From Alcaligenes ammonioxydans (GTDB lineage Bacteria > Pseudomonadota > Gammaproteobacteria > Burkholderiales > Burkholderiaceae_B): 64,000 nt of DNA. The position numbers were made by a program, and so were the translations under genes. The notes beneath the pieces are model-generated. The model was given only the letters and a program-made list of their open reading frames with translations. It ran no database searches and had not been told where the DNA came from. The stretch's first letter is position 1. The number at the start of each line of letters is the position of its first letter. Below are positions 8,752 to 19,090 of this stretch, piece by piece. The stretch covers positions 1,736,001-1,800,000 of the forward strand of contig NZ_CP049362.1 of NCBI RefSeq assembly GCF_019343455.1, written 5' to 3'.

Positions 8752-10435
8752 CCTCCTTGTTGCTGATAGGCAGATTGTCCAATTGTCCAAAACTGACAAT
8801 GCGGCCTATATAAAGGACGGGGCCTTCCGGTGCGCCACTATTGGAGCCTCCCTCGGCTTCCAGCGTCATTTCAAAAATCTGTTCGTCTTCGACCGTGCCG
8901 ATCAAGGCAGCGGGGACGGTGATGGGACGATTGGGGTCGATCAAACCCAGGGAGCGGATTTGTGTCCCACGGGGCGTGTGAGTCCATAACTGCACGGATT
9001 GGGTGGCTTTAACTTCGGTATTGACCTTGGGCACCAGCAGGACATTTCCTTGCGGGTCCACCGTCGCAATCCAGGCAGGCGTCGAGGATTGGCCGGGAGC
9101 TTGCAGGATCGCTGCCTGACGTGGCTTCATTTCAATGACATTGACCGGTGGTTCCGAATTCATGTTCATGAACAGGGCAATGGCCAAACCTAGTATTACG
9201 ACAACGGCCAAACCACCGAGCAGCAGGGGCAAGGGCATTGCAAAGCCACGCGCTTTTTTTCCTTCCTCTGCGGCCTCGGGTGCCGGTTTTTTCTCGCTGG
9301 TCAGGCTGGGGGGCACTTCGCTGTTGGCAGGTTTTTTCTTGTTCCCTTTTCTGGGCGGCGCGACAGGGGGCAAGTCGGGCGTGGGAATCATCGATTTGGC
9401 TGCAGGGTCAGCGTCGGCGCGCAACAAAGTGGGAAAGGGCGGAGCATGCTCCTCGGCCTTGTCAGTGGCGCTTGTGCTGTCTGCGGACCAGCGTGGTTCA
9501 TTACGAATGGCTGGCTTGGCTGTGCCGTCAATCGCATTGCTGGTCTTGATGCTGGGTTCCTGACGTTCTGTTTTAGCTGCTGTGCTGTTCGCTGCCGCGA
9601 TCGCCCCTGCGCCGCCACCTGGCGACGCAGGAACTTCCTTCTCGGGGCTAATCGGGCTGCCTGCCTGACGGCGTGCGGCAGGCGGCGGCAACCCTAAGGT
9701 ATGGTGGATGTGCGCCAGACTGGTGGGGGCTGGGACGGTAGGGGTCAGACAATCCACCAGCTCCAGCCAGGCCTGCTCCCAGGCCAATGCCAGACGAGCG
9801 GCCTGATCATTTTGCTGCATCAGCGTGTGCGCCTGCGCCAATTCATGCTGACTAAGCAAGCCCAATGTGTATTCGCCAATCATGACGGCATGGCGCGGGT
9901 CGTTGGCATTGCCTTCATTGATTAAAGGGGTGAGCTGTTGCAGACCATGCTGAACCACGGCGCGCAACTGAGCGGGGGATCGATTCAGTTGAGGGCCTAA
10001 TTGCTCATAGCTGTTGCCATGCAAATAGGCATGAATCATGGCGCGTTGACTGGTACCGTCCAGTTTCCCCAGGGCGGGAATGAATCGTTGTCCTGACTGA
10101 GGCTTAATGGCGGGCAAAGCGTAACTGCTATCCCCACTTTGCGTACGCTGGCGTAAACGGGCCAGCAATCTGAAACGCAGAATGCTATAAATCCAGGCAC
10201 GGCCCTCACCCAGATCGGGGTCGTAGCCTGCGGCATTTTTCCACAACAGGACAAAGCTGTCGCGCAGAACCTCTTCAGCATCAATGCGGCGACCCAAAAC
10301 GGCCTGGCCCAAAGCCAGCATCAAGGGTGCTTCCCGGTCGTACAGCACATCCAGCGCCTGGCTGTCCTGTGCGGCTAACTGATCCAGGGAAGAAGAATAC
10401 GAGAAAGAAGAAGACGGCATGGATGACTTTTGCAC
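8726..10435 (-). CDS. fused ECF sigma factor and RskA-type membrane anti-sigma factor
   Basis: 569 aa in one uninterrupted frame. Residues about 15-85 look like sigma region 2 (RRIDAEEVLRDSFVLLWKNA). Residues about 105-165 look like region 4, with a helix-turn-helix at SYEQLGPQLNRSPAQLRAVV. Residues about 170-245 match an RskA-type anti-sigma N-terminal domain (GEYTLGLLSQHELAQAHTL, ending LALAWEQAW) without zinc ligands. A long proline/lysine-rich linker, one membrane segment (about 400-425, LPLLLGGLAVVVILGLAIAL) and an RskA C-terminal extracytoplasmic domain follow. The sigma and anti-sigma parts are normally adjacent separate genes; here they are covalently joined. The sigma factor would be membrane-tethered, and proteolysis could release it (inference). 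Confidence 0.8.
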   Translation of the reverse strand: MQKSSMPSSSFSYSSSLDQLAAQDSQALDVLYDREAPLMLALGQAVLGRRIDAEEVLRDSFVLLWKNAAGYDPDLGEGRAWIYSILRFRLLARLRQRTQSGDSSYALPAIKPQSGQRFIPALGKLDGTSQRAMIHAYLHGNSYEQLGPQLNRSPAQLRAVVQHGLQQLTPLINEGNANDPRHAVMIGEYTLGLLSQHELAQAHTLMQQNDQAARLALAWEQAWLELVDCLTPTVPAPTSLAHIHHTLGLPPPAARRQAGSPISPEKEVPASPGGGAGAIAAANSTAAKTERQEPSIKTSNAIDGTAKPAIRNEPRWSADSTSATDKAEEHAPPFPTLLRADADPAAKSMIPTPDLPPVAPPRKGNKKKPANSEVPPSLTSEKKPAPEAAEEGKKARGFAMPLPLLLGGLAVVVILGLAIALFMNMNSEPPVNVIEMKPRQAAILQAPGQSSTPAWIATVDPQGNVLLVPKVNTEVKATQSVQLWTHTPRGTQIRSLGLIDPNRPITVPAALIGTVEDEQIFEMTLEAEGGSNSGAPEGPVLYIGRIVSFGQLDNLPISNKEASSSATRS

Positions 10436-10912
10436 GGTAAAGGAATTTATAAGCCAGTTGCCCGTGTCTCAGGCGCCATTCTGATCGGATGGGTACCCGT
10501 TTCGGACAAGCAGGTATTGTATGCCTTTCGCAGAAGGCCGGAAGGTAACAAAGTGCTGGATTGCCAGCATTTTCATTGCAATGGCAGAGATGTCGGGAAT
10601 GGGGAGCCAATCCTGTGCATTCGTTCCACCGGGCTGCTGGATGCACAGCACTTTTTGGAGCAATGTGGCTTGAAACAAGCACGCCGGCGTTAGGGTCTTG
10701 GTGTAGGAGTCAGGTGCCCGGAGCTATACTTGATGATTGCCTGACGCCTGCTCATCTGGCAGGAAAAGTAGGCGGCTAATCGTTTTGTTGTATTCGTATC
10801 AAGGACAGCTCAGGAGTCTGGCTGTGTGTGGACTGGGCATGCTGCCAGTTTGACCTTGATTTCAGCTTTGTGCTGCAACCTCTTTTGAACCTGTCCGCTG
10901 TTCTTTGGCCTT
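10436..10912. other. divergent intergenic region, no gene seen
   Basis: About 475 bases lie between the divergently read sigma/anti-sigma gene and the ABC exporter. The open frames on both strands have no ribosome-binding site or family-like composition. Promoters for both neighbours must lie here, but I cannot place -35/-10 pairs with confidence. Confidence 0.5.
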
Positions 10913-12715
10913 TTGCTATTGAACGCGACTCTATTGCGTGTGCCTCCTCGTCCTGAAGTGCTTGATGGTGTCTCCGGTGGTTTGAGCACCCTGAAATCTC
11001 TATTTCCTTACGTTTGGCGTTTCAAAACCCGCGTGGTTGTGGCCTTGGCCTGCCTGATTCTGGCGAAAGTGGCCACCGTCCTGATGCCCATCTACTTAAA
11101 GCAGGTCATCGATGCTTTGAGTCTGCCGGCTACGGCGCTGATGCTGCCTGTGGCGGCGCTGCTCGGATATGGGGCGGTGCGGCTGGCCTCCAGTGCCTTG
11201 GGGGAAATCCGCGATGCCCTGTTTGCACGGGTAACGCAAGGCGCAGTTCGCCTGATTGCCAATAATGTCTTTCGGCATCTGCTGGATCTGTCACTGCGTT
11301 TTCATACCGAGCGCCAGACGGGTGGGTTAAGCCGGGATATTGAGCGGGGCACCAAGGGCGTCAGCTTTTTGCTCAATTTTCTGGTTTTCAATATTTTGCC
11401 CACCCTGCTGGAAATCGCCCTGGTGTGCGGCATTTTGCTCTGGCGCTATGACTGGACCTTTGCGGCCGTCACCTTGGGAACCATTGCGACTTATATTGTC
11501 TTTACCCTGCTGGTCACGGAGCGGCGCATGCGTTATCGGCGCACCATGAATGATCTGGACAGCCGTGCCAACTCCCGTGCCATTGATGCTTTGCTCAACT
11601 ATGAAACCGTGAAGTATTTTGGCAACGAGGAGTATGAAATCAATCGTTATGACCAGAATATGGGTCAGTGGGTGCAGGCTGCCGTCCGTAATCAGGTATC
11701 GCTGAACCTGCTCAATATCGGGCAAGCCTCTATCATCAGTATTGGCGTTACCGCTTTGTTGTTCATGTCTGCGCAAGGGGTGTTGGCCGGATCCATGACG
11801 GTAGGGGATGTGGTGTTGGTCTCGGCCTTTCTGACTCAGCTGTACGCACCGCTGAATTTTCTGGGATTTGTATATCGCGAGATCAAGAACTCCCTGGCGG
11901 ACATGGAGCGTTTGTTCTCCCTGCTGCGCCGCAAGCAGGAGGTGACGGACGCACCCAATGCCCAAGAGTTGTCCTGTACACAGGCCAGTGTGCGTTTTGA
12001 GAACGTCAGTTTTGCCTACGATAAGCGTCGCACGGTTATCCAGAACCTGAGTTTCGAGATTCCGGCAGGCAAGACGGTGGCCGTGGTGGGGGCTTCAGGG
12101 GCGGGCAAGTCCACCTTGTCGCGTCTGTTGTTTCGTTTTTACGATGTGACCGCCGGGCGGATTCTGTTTAATGACCGTGCGCTAAACGAGTGGACACAAG
12201 AGAGTCTGCGTCGCCATATTGGTATCGTTCCGCAAGACACGGTGCTGTTTAACGATACGATTTTGCACAATATTGCGTATGGTCGTCCCGATGCCAGCAA
12301 GGAGCAGATTGTTGCCGCTGCCCGTGCTGCCAGTATTCATGACTTTATTCAAAGCCTGCCGGATGGCTACGAGACCGTGGTGGGCGAGCGTGGACTGAAG
12401 TTGTCCGGGGGTGAGAAACAGCGCGTGGCGATTGCTCGTACCTTGCTGAAAAACCCGCCGGTGCTGATCCTGGATGAAGCGACCAGTGCGCTGGATACGC
12501 GTACGGAGCGGGCCATTCAGGCCGAACTCAATGAGATCGCCCGTGACCGTACCACCTTGATCATTGCCCACCGCCTGTCCACGATTACGGACGCAGATCT
12601 GATCCTGGTTCTGGAGCGTGGCCAGATAGTGGAGCAGGGCACGCACAACGAACTTTTAGCCCTGGATGGCGCCTATGCCCGTATGTGGAATATCCAGCAA
12701 AGTCTGCAGGGATAA
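10913..12715 (+). CDS. ATM1-type ABC exporter (permease-ATPase fusion)
   Basis: About 600 aa; the first in-frame start is a TTG, so the exact N-terminus is uncertain. Six transmembrane helices span about 30-315. The nucleotide-binding domain carries Walker A GASGAGKST, signature LSGGEKQR and Walker B VLILDEATSALD. Sequence character and position beside suf genes match the ATM1/HMT group, which exports glutathione-linked sulfur or metal species and supports iron-sulfur assembly. The transported compound here is unknown. The Rrf2 gene's promoter begins just after its stop. Confidence 0.85.
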   Translation: MLLNATLLRVPPRPEVLDGVSGGLSTLKSLFPYVWRFKTRVVVALACLILAKVATVLMPIYLKQVIDALSLPATALMLPVAALLGYGAVRLASSALGEIRDALFARVTQGAVRLIANNVFRHLLDLSLRFHTERQTGGLSRDIERGTKGVSFLLNFLVFNILPTLLEIALVCGILLWRYDWTFAAVTLGTIATYIVFTLLVTERRMRYRRTMNDLDSRANSRAIDALLNYETVKYFGNEEYEINRYDQNMGQWVQAAVRNQVSLNLLNIGQASIISIGVTALLFMSAQGVLAGSMTVGDVVLVSAFLTQLYAPLNFLGFVYREIKNSLADMERLFSLLRRKQEVTDAPNAQELSCTQASVRFENVSFAYDKRRTVIQNLSFEIPAGKTVAVVGASGAGKSTLSRLLFRFYDVTAGRILFNDRALNEWTQESLRRHIGIVPQDTVLFNDTILHNIAYGRPDASKEQIVAAARAASIHDFIQSLPDGYETVVGERGLKLSGGEKQRVAIARTLLKNPPVLILDEATSALDTRTERAIQAELNEIARDRTTLIIAHRLSTITDADLILVLERGQIVEQGTHNELLALDGAYARMWNIQQSLQG

Positions 12716-12716
12716 T

Positions 12717-12747
12717 TTGACCATATAGTACCAAAGCAGTACTATAT
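12717..12747 (+). promoter_or_regulatory. suf promoter with IscR-type palindromic operator
   Basis: TTGACC at 12717-12722 and TACTAT at 12740-12745, 17 bases apart, form a promoter. A perfect inverted repeat, ATATAGTAC (12723-12731) and GTACTATAT (12739-12747) with a 7-base spacer, fills the spacer and covers the -10. At 25 bases with ATA...TAT ends and inner A-C/G-T pairs, it has the layout of a type 1 IscR site. Binding by the Rrf2 protein encoded next, as autorepression, is a strong inference. Confidence 0.75.
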
Positions 12748-12775
12748 AGTTCTACGACCTGTTCAGAGAGAAGGA

Positions 12776-13270
12776 ATGCTGCGAATCAGTAAAATCATTG
12801 ATTACGGCACTTTGGTGCTGACACACATGGCTGGCGATCCAGACCGTGTGTTCAGTGCGTCTGACTTGGCCGCCATCCTGGGTTTGGGCCAACCAACTGT
12901 CAGCAAGGTGCTTAAACTGCTGGGCCAGCATGAACTGGTAATCAGTAGTCGAGGCGCACGCGGAGGGTATGTGTTGGGCCGCCCCGCCAAACAGATAAGT
13001 GTAGCGCAGATTATTGATGCACTGGAAGATCAGCCCTTTGGCTTGACCGAATGTGTTGCCACTCCTGGAGCCTGTTCCGTGGAGTCAGACTGCCACATAC
13101 GCAGTAACTGGCAGCGTATCAACGATATTGTCCGGCGTACCTTGGAAGAGGTCAGTGTTGCAGACATGATACGCGTGCCCGTTAACGAGTTTCCCCTGAC
13201 ACACAAGCCGGGTCCCGAATTGAAAAACAGAAACAAGGCGAACACCTCCAACGTGGAGTTAACCGAATGA
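12776..13270 (+). CDS. Rrf2-family regulator of SUF iron-sulfur assembly
   Basis: 164 aa. The N-terminal winged helix includes [10 protein letters not shown] and the recognition segment [15 protein letters not shown]. Three cysteines in [14 protein letters not shown] (about residues 92-105) match the cluster-binding positions of IscR-like proteins. Rrf2 proteins with a bound cluster sense Fe-S status and repress the assembly operon when clusters are plentiful. The stop codon overlaps the sufB start (ATGA). The charged tail after residue 140 is longer than in IscR. Confidence 0.88.
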   Translation: MLRISKIIDYGTLVLTHMAGDPDRVFSASDLAAILGLGQPTVSKVLKLLGQHELVISSRGARGGYVLGRPAKQISVAQIIDALEDQPFGLTECVATPGACSVESDCHIRSNWQRINDIVRRTLEEVSVADMIRVPVNEFPLTHKPGPELKNRNKANTSNVELTE

Positions 13271-14715
13271 GTACCGTCAACGAACATCTGGACACCTTCC
13301 TCGATCGTGATTACGAGGCAGGCTTTGTCACCGACATCGAGTCTGAAACCATACCGAAAGGTTTGAACGAAGACGTCATCCGTTTCCTGTCCGCGAAAAA
13401 ACGCGAACCGGAGTTCATGCTGGAATGGCGCCTGGCTGCTTACCGCCAGTGGCTGACCATGAAGTACCCCAAGTGGTCGATTGTGGAGTACCCGCCAATC
13501 GACTTTCAGGACATCAGTTACTACTCCGCGCCCAAAAGTAAGGCCGATGGTCCCAAGAGCCTGGATGAGGTCGATCCTGAACTGTTGCGCACCTATGAAA
13601 AACTGGGTGTGCCCCTGCACGAACGCGCACGTCTGGCCGGTGTGGCCGTTGACGCCGTGTTTGACTCGGTCTCGGTGGCCACCACCTTCCGCAAAGAACT
13701 GGAAGAAGTGGGCGTGATCTTCTGTTCCTTTTCCGAAGCGGTACGTGAATATCCGGAACTGGTCAAAAAGTACCTGGGCACGGTGGTCCCTCCCAGCGAC
13801 AACTTCTATGCCGCACTGAACTCGGCTGTGTTCTCTGATGGTTCCTTTGTGTACATCCCCAAAGGGGTGCGCTGCCCCATGGAGCTGTCCACTTATTTCC
13901 GTATCAATGCCCGCGACACCGGCCAGTTCGAGCGCACCTTGATCATTGCGGAAGAGGGCGCGTCGGTCAGTTACCTGGAAGGCTGTACGGCGCCGATGCG
14001 CGATGAAAACCAATTGCACGCTGCGGTCGTGGAGCTGGTCGCGTTGGACGACGCCAAGATCAAGTACTCGACCGTGCAAAACTGGTACCCCGGTGACAAG
14101 GACGGCGTAGGCGGTATTTACAACTTCGTCACCAAGCGTGGCGAATGCCGTGGCGCACGTTCGCACATCTCCTGGACGCAGGTTGAAACCGGCTCGGCCA
14201 TTACCTGGAAATACCCCAGCGTGGTGCTGCGTGGCGATGACTCCCAAGGGGAGTTCTACTCGGTCGCCCTGAGCAATCACCGTCAGCAAGCGGACACCGG
14301 CACCAAGATGATCCATATGGGGCGCAATACCCGCAGCACGATTATCTCCAAGGGGATTTCGGCCGGCCAGGGCATCAATACCTATCGTGGTTTGGTGCGG
14401 ATTACTCCCAAGGCAGAGAACGCCCGCAATTACACTCAGTGTGATTCGCTGCTGATTGGCAAGCGCTGCGCTGCGCATACCTTCCCGACAATGGAAGTGC
14501 AGAATCCCAGTGCCAGTGTGGAACACGAGGCGACGGCTTCGCGTATTGGAGAGGATCAGCTCTTTTATGCCATGCAGCGCGGCCTGACAGCCGAAGACGC
14601 CGTCTCCATGATCGTGAACGGCTTTTGTAAAGAAGTGATTAAAGAATTGCCCATGGAGTTTGCGGTCGAAGCACAGAATTTGCTCGGCGTCAGCTTGGAA
14701 GGCAGTGTAGGTTAA
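13267..14715 (+). CDS. sufB: Fe-S cluster assembly scaffold protein SufB
   Basis: 482 aa, standard length. It has the beta-helix core with conserved blocks [27 protein letters not shown] (conserved cysteine) and [20 protein letters not shown] near the C-terminus. SufB is the scaffold subunit of the SufBC2D complex where clusters are built from sulfide delivered by the desulfurase. ATG overlaps the stop of the regulator gene, indicating translational coupling. Confidence 0.96.
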   Translation: MSTVNEHLDTFLDRDYEAGFVTDIESETIPKGLNEDVIRFLSAKKREPEFMLEWRLAAYRQWLTMKYPKWSIVEYPPIDFQDISYYSAPKSKADGPKSLDEVDPELLRTYEKLGVPLHERARLAGVAVDAVFDSVSVATTFRKELEEVGVIFCSFSEAVREYPELVKKYLGTVVPPSDNFYAALNSAVFSDGSFVYIPKGVRCPMELSTYFRINARDTGQFERTLIIAEEGASVSYLEGCTAPMRDENQLHAAVVELVALDDAKIKYSTVQNWYPGDKDGVGGIYNFVTKRGECRGARSHISWTQVETGSAITWKYPSVVLRGDDSQGEFYSVALSNHRQQADTGTKMIHMGRNTRSTIISKGISAGQGINTYRGLVRITPKAENARNYTQCDSLLIGKRCAAHTFPTMEVQNPSASVEHEATASRIGEDQLFYAMQRGLTAEDAVSMIVNGFCKEVIKELPMEFAVEAQNLLGVSLEGSVG

Positions 14716-14728
14716 GGAGAATAATGAA

Positions 14729-15508
14729 ATGCTGACGATTAAAGATTTGCGCGCTTCGGTTGAAGATAAACCTATCCTTAAAGGCCTGAACCTGGAAATC
14801 AAACCCGGTGAAGTTCACGCCATCATGGGTCCGAACGGCTCGGGCAAGAGCACCTTGTCCCAGGTTCTGGCGGGTCGTGAAGACTACACCGTGGAAGGTG
14901 GTTCGGTTGATTGGCTGGGTCAAGACCTGCTGGAAATGAAGATTGAAGACCGCGCCCGTTCCGGTCTGTTCCTGGCATTCCAGTACCCCATCGAAATTCC
15001 CGGTGTGTCCAACGCCTATTTCCTGCGTGCTTCGGTGAACGCCGTGCGTCGTCATCAGGGTCTGCCTGAGCTGGACGCCATGGACTTCCTCAAGCGCGTG
15101 AAAGAGGAAATGAAGATTGTAGGTATGCGTGAAGAGTTTCTGTACCGCTCGGTGAACGAAGGCTTTTCCGGCGGCGAAAAGAAACGCAATGAAGTTCTGC
15201 AAATGAGTCTGCTGGAGCCCAAGCTGGCCATTCTGGACGAAACCGACTCCGGTCTGGATATTGACGCTTTGCGCGTGGTGGCTGACGGCGTGAACCGTCT
15301 GCGTTCCCCCGAGCGTTCCTTGCTGGTGATCACTCACTACCAACGTCTGCTGGATTACATCGTGCCTGACTTTGTGCACGTTTTGGCCGGTGGCAAGATC
15401 ATTCGTTCCGGTGGCCGTGAGTTGGCCCTGGAACTGGAAGAGCGTGGCTACGGCTGGGTGCTGGAACAAGCAGAGGCCGAACAGAAAGCCAAGGGAGCTG
15501 CGGTATGA
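14729..15508 (+). CDS. sufC: SUF system ATPase SufC
   Basis: 259 aa ABC-type ATPase without membrane domain. Walker [10 protein letters not shown], SufC-type signature [10 protein letters not shown] and Walker [13 protein letters not shown] are all present. SufC drives conformational change of SufB and SufD. AAGGAG lies just upstream of the start, and sufD overlaps its end by 4 bases. Confidence 0.97.
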   Translation: MLTIKDLRASVEDKPILKGLNLEIKPGEVHAIMGPNGSGKSTLSQVLAGREDYTVEGGSVDWLGQDLLEMKIEDRARSGLFLAFQYPIEIPGVSNAYFLRASVNAVRRHQGLPELDAMDFLKRVKEEMKIVGMREEFLYRSVNEGFSGGEKKRNEVLQMSLLEPKLAILDETDSGLDIDALRVVADGVNRLRSPERSLLVITHYQRLLDYIVPDFVHVLAGGKIIRSGGRELALELEERGYGWVLEQAEAEQKAKGAAV

Positions 15509-16812
15509 GTCTGCCGGATTGGGTCAACAGCTTTGCCGCTCAGGCTGCACAAGCATCTGGAGCCGGTCTGCCATGGCTAAGCGCTGTGCGTCAGCGTGCG
15601 CTGGAGCGTTTCGAACAAGAAGGCTGGCCAACCACACGCATTGAAGCCTGGCATCACACCTCCTTGGCTTTGCTGGAACAACAAAGCTTCGCGCCACGCA
15701 AATCAGCATCGGCAGCGGAGCTGGTGGCGTCGGTGCGCCAACAAGAGGACGGGTACTTCCTGGTCTTTGTGGATGGTCACTACGATGCGGCGCTGTCGCA
15801 CCTGGACGAATTGCCCGCTGGTGTGCGTTTGGCTTCGCTCAGCGCCTGTCTGGAGCGCGATGCAGATTGGTTGCAGCAGGCTTACGGTGATGAGTCCCAG
15901 GGCGCTTCGACCGCAGCCTTGAACCTGGCCTTGGCTCAGGATGGTGCCGCCTTGCATATCGCCGCTGGCAAGCACCTGGAGCAACCGGTCCATTTGGTTT
16001 TTGTTCGCACCCAAGGGGGCAGCGCCAGCTTCACGCGTAACCTGATTTCTCTGGAGTCGGGTGCCAGTGCAACGGTGGTTGAGCACTATGTAGGTCAGGA
16101 CGGCATGGATGCGTCCTTGAGCAGCGTCGTGACTCGTCTGAACGTGGCCCCAGATGCCAATCTGACGCACATGAAGTTGCAGCAGGAAGCGCTGCAAGAC
16201 TTTCACCTGGCGGCCATCGATGTGCAGCAAGGTCGCGGCTCGGTATTCAATTCGCACTCGCTGTCCTTCGGTGCCCGTATTGCCCGTAACGATATTGCTA
16301 CCGTTTTCAACGGCGAGCGTTGCGAAACCTTGTTTAACGGCTTGTACTTTGTGGATGGTCGTCGTCATGTCGACCACAACACACTGATTGACCATGCCCA
16401 GCCCAACTGCCAAAGTCGTGAGTTCTACCGCGGTATTCTGGCAGACACCGCCCGCGGTGTGTTCAGTGGTCGTGTGCTGGTGGGCAAGGGTGCCGATGGT
16501 ACGGATTCGGTACAGCGTTCGGACAGCTTGCTCTTGTCCAAGATGGCGCGGGCAGATTCCCGCCCCGAGCTGGAAATCTACGCTGACGACGTCAAGTGTG
16601 CTCACGGGGCCACGGTGGGCCAACTGGATGCCGATAGCCTGTTCTATCTGCGCTCGCGAGGCATGAGCATGGAAGATGCCCGCAATATGCTGATTTATGC
16701 ATTTGCCGCCCAGTCCTTGGAGCGCATTGCGTCTGAAAGCCTGCGTAGCCGTGCCACTGTCGGTATTAATGCGTTGTTGCCGGGCGGGCTCGCCCTTGGA
16801 GATCTTGCATGA
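15505..16812 (+). CDS. sufD: Fe-S cluster assembly protein SufD
   Basis: 435 aa. The C-terminal half is SufB-like beta helix, with [21 protein letters not shown] and the conserved [20 protein letters not shown] segment. SufD is the paralogous partner of SufB in SufBC2D and is needed for iron entry. It is coupled to both neighbours by ATGA overlaps. Confidence 0.95.
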   Translation: MSLPDWVNSFAAQAAQASGAGLPWLSAVRQRALERFEQEGWPTTRIEAWHHTSLALLEQQSFAPRKSASAAELVASVRQQEDGYFLVFVDGHYDAALSHLDELPAGVRLASLSACLERDADWLQQAYGDESQGASTAALNLALAQDGAALHIAAGKHLEQPVHLVFVRTQGGSASFTRNLISLESGASATVVEHYVGQDGMDASLSSVVTRLNVAPDANLTHMKLQQEALQDFHLAAIDVQQGRGSVFNSHSLSFGARIARNDIATVFNGERCETLFNGLYFVDGRRHVDHNTLIDHAQPNCQSREFYRGILADTARGVFSGRVLVGKGADGTDSVQRSDSLLLSKMARADSRPELEIYADDVKCAHGATVGQLDADSLFYLRSRGMSMEDARNMLIYAFAAQSLERIASESLRSRATVGINALLPGGLALGDLA

Positions 16813-18056
16813 ATGCGCCCATGCCCGTAACTGCTGCTGGTTTGCTGAATCACCGCGAGGATTTTCCCATCCTAGCCCGCCCGATCCGGGGGCAACGCTT
16901 GTCCTATCTGGATAACGGTGCGACGACGCAAAAGCCGCGTTCGGTCATTGAGGCCGAGGCGCGATTCTATGAGCAGTCCAATGCGAATATCCATCGGGGT
17001 GTGCATTGGCTGTCTCAACATGCTACTGAGCTGTACGATCAGGCCAGAAGTACAGTGCGGGCATTTCTGAATGCCGCCCGTGATGAAGAGATTGTATTTA
17101 CGCGTGGCACCACGGAATCCATTAATCTGGTCGCCTACAGCTGGGGCATGGATAACTTGAAGGCAGGCGACGAGATCTTGCTGACAGGTCTGGAGCATCA
17201 CTCCAACATCGTGCCCTGGCAGCTGGTTGCCCAGCGTACCGGCGCCATCATCCGCGTGGTGCCCGTGCTGGACAACGGTGAATTGGATCAGGAAGCATTC
17301 CAGCAACTGCTCAATGAGAAAACCCGCCTGCTGGCCGTGGTCCATGTCTCCAATGCGCTGGGGACGATTAACCCCATTGCTGAAATGACGCGTCAGGCCC
17401 ATGCGGTCGGCGCCAAGGTGCTGGTGGATGGTGCCCAGTCCGTCCCCCACGGTGTGGTGGACGTGCAAGCCCTGGATGCCGATTTTTATACATTTTCGGC
17501 TCACAAGCTTTACGGGCCAACCGGCATGGGCGCCTTGTATGTGCGCTACGACATTTTGGACAGCATGTCACCCTGGATGGGTGGCGGTGACATGATCACC
17601 ACTGTCAGCTTTGAAAAAAGCAATTACGCGCCCGTGCCGCAGCGTTTTGAAGCGGGGACGCCCAATATCGCTGGTGCCATTACCATGGCTGCCGCCATCG
17701 ATTATTTGATGCGTATTGGCATGCAGCGTATTGCCGACCACGAAGCACTGCTGCTGGATTACGCCACCGAAGCCTTGCTGGCCATGCCTGGCATTCGCAT
17801 TATCGGGACGGCGGAACACAAGGCTGGGATTGTGTCTTTCCTGGTTGACGGTATTCATCCGCACGACCTGGGTACTATCCTGGATATGGATGGGGTAGCA
17901 GTGCGTGCCGGTCACCACTGTGCCATGCCTTTGATGACGCGGTTTGGCATCCCGGGTACGGCGCGTGCTTCTTTTGCCCTGTACAACGATTACGCTGATA
18001 TTGATGCTTTGCTGGGCAGCCTGCGCAAAGCGCAAAAACTATTTGGAGTTGGCTAA
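16809..18056 (+). CDS. sufS: cysteine desulfurase SufS
   Basis: 415 aa, class V PLP aminotransferase fold. The PLP lysine lies in FSAHKLYGPTG (about residue 235), with DGAQ and THVSN-like PLP contacts (VHVSNALG) upstream. The catalytic cysteine is in GHHCAMPLM at residue 371, in the short group-II loop. It mobilises sulfur from cysteine as a persulfide for SufB, probably through the SufU-like protein encoded next, since no sufE is present. Confidence 0.95.
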   Translation: MNAPMPVTAAGLLNHREDFPILARPIRGQRLSYLDNGATTQKPRSVIEAEARFYEQSNANIHRGVHWLSQHATELYDQARSTVRAFLNAARDEEIVFTRGTTESINLVAYSWGMDNLKAGDEILLTGLEHHSNIVPWQLVAQRTGAIIRVVPVLDNGELDQEAFQQLLNEKTRLLAVVHVSNALGTINPIAEMTRQAHAVGAKVLVDGAQSVPHGVVDVQALDADFYTFSAHKLYGPTGMGALYVRYDILDSMSPWMGGGDMITTVSFEKSNYAPVPQRFEAGTPNIAGAITMAAAIDYLMRIGMQRIADHEALLLDYATEALLAMPGIRIIGTAEHKAGIVSFLVDGIHPHDLGTILDMDGVAVRAGHHCAMPLMTRFGIPGTARASFALYNDYADIDALLGSLRKAQKLFGVG

Positions 18057-18509
18057 ATGAGCCAGGATTTCAACGGGCTGCGCGAGCTTTACCAAGAGGT
18101 CATTTTCGACCACAACCGTAGCCCGCGTAACTTTGAAGTAATAGAAAATGCCAGCCATTTCGCCAATGGCCACAACCCTTTGTGTGGGGATCAGCTGGCG
18201 GTGTATGCCGTTGTCGAAGACGGCATTGTGCAGAAAGTCAGCTTTGTGGGTCATGGCTGTGCCATTTCCAAGGCGTCGGCGTCCTTGATGACCGAAGCTG
18301 TTAAAGGTCTGACTCTGGCTGAGTTTGAGTCGCTCTTTCAAGATATGCATGCCATGCTGACAGAGGCTCATCCAGATCGGGACCTGGGCAAGCTGGAAGT
18401 GTTATCGGGTGTGCGTGAATTTCCTGCACGGGTTAAATGTGCCACGTTGGCCTGGCATACCCTGCACAACGCCATCAATCAGGCCAAAGAAACCGCGCAA
18501 ACGGAATAA
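18057..18509 (+). CDS. sufU: NifU/IscU-like protein of the SUF system (SufU type)
   Basis: 150 aa. Three conserved cysteines appear as NPLCGD (about 42), GHGCAISKASASL (about 66) and VKCATLAW (about 128). The spacing is of the SufU kind, with the insert that separates it from IscU. In Gram-positive systems SufU is a zinc protein that accepts sulfur from SufS; an equivalent role is inferred here from its position immediately after sufS (stop and start abut). Confidence 0.88.
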   Translation: MSQDFNGLRELYQEVIFDHNRSPRNFEVIENASHFANGHNPLCGDQLAVYAVVEDGIVQKVSFVGHGCAISKASASLMTEAVKGLTLAEFESLFQDMHAMLTEAHPDRDLGKLEVLSGVREFPARVKCATLAWHTLHNAINQAKETAQTE

Positions 18510-18524
18510 AGGCGCAAGCAAGCC

Positions 18525-19085
18525 ATGAGTTACTTTGAACGACATGATGTGCTGGTCAGTCGGGACTGCCCGGCAGTGAGCATTCCTTACGGCGCTCCCG
18601 TCACCATCGAGGCGGGGTGTACGGCGACGATTACCCAGAAGCTGGGTGGTAGTTATACCGTCATGGTGGAAGGCAATCTTTACCGGATTGAGGGCGTCGA
18701 TGCCGATGCCTTGGGTTTTGAGTCTCAGGACAAGCCTGAGGTCTTTGTCCCTGAACTGCCGCTGAGTGAAAAAACCATTGAAGATGCCGCCTGGATTGTA
18801 CTGTCCAGTGTGTACGATCCCGAGATTCCGGTTGATATCGTCAATCTGGGACTGGTGTATGCCTGTCACGTGACTAAGACGGGGCCCGAAACCTTTTCCA
18901 TTACGATGGAAATGACGTTGACAGCCCCCGGCTGCGGAATGGGGACCATGATTGCGGACGAGGCTCGCTACAAGCTGGAAACGATTCAGGGTGTCGAGAA
19001 AGCCGTGGTTGATCTTGTCTGGGACCCGCCGTGGAGTCGTGAGCGAATGAGCGAATCCGCCCGTTTGCAACTGGGTATGTTGTAA
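18525..19085 (+). CDS. sufT: SufT, DUF59 (MIP18-like) Fe-S maturation protein
   Basis: 186 aa. A SufT-specific N-terminal domain (about 1-85) is followed by DUF59/PaaD-like domain features: VYDPEIPVDIVNLGLVY and the conserved cysteine in TAPGCGMG. SufT supports maturation of Fe-S proteins under high demand and is usually the last gene of this SUF layout. A terminator follows directly. Confidence 0.88.
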   Translation: MSYFERHDVLVSRDCPAVSIPYGAPVTIEAGCTATITQKLGGSYTVMVEGNLYRIEGVDADALGFESQDKPEVFVPELPLSEKTIEDAAWIVLSSVYDPEIPVDIVNLGLVYACHVTKTGPETFSITMEMTLTAPGCGMGTMIADEARYKLETIQGVEKAVVDLVWDPPWSRERMSESARLQLGML

Positions 19086-19090
19086 TTTTG

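Noticed and set aside
10281..10693. Open frames on both strands in the region upstream of the ABC exporter
   Set aside because: No ribosome-binding site, no coding-like composition, partly overlapping the sigma/anti-sigma gene.
13030..14802. 590-codon minus-strand frame across sufB
   Set aside because: Shadow of sufB and the end of the regulator gene; composition typical of antisense frames (many H, Q, T).
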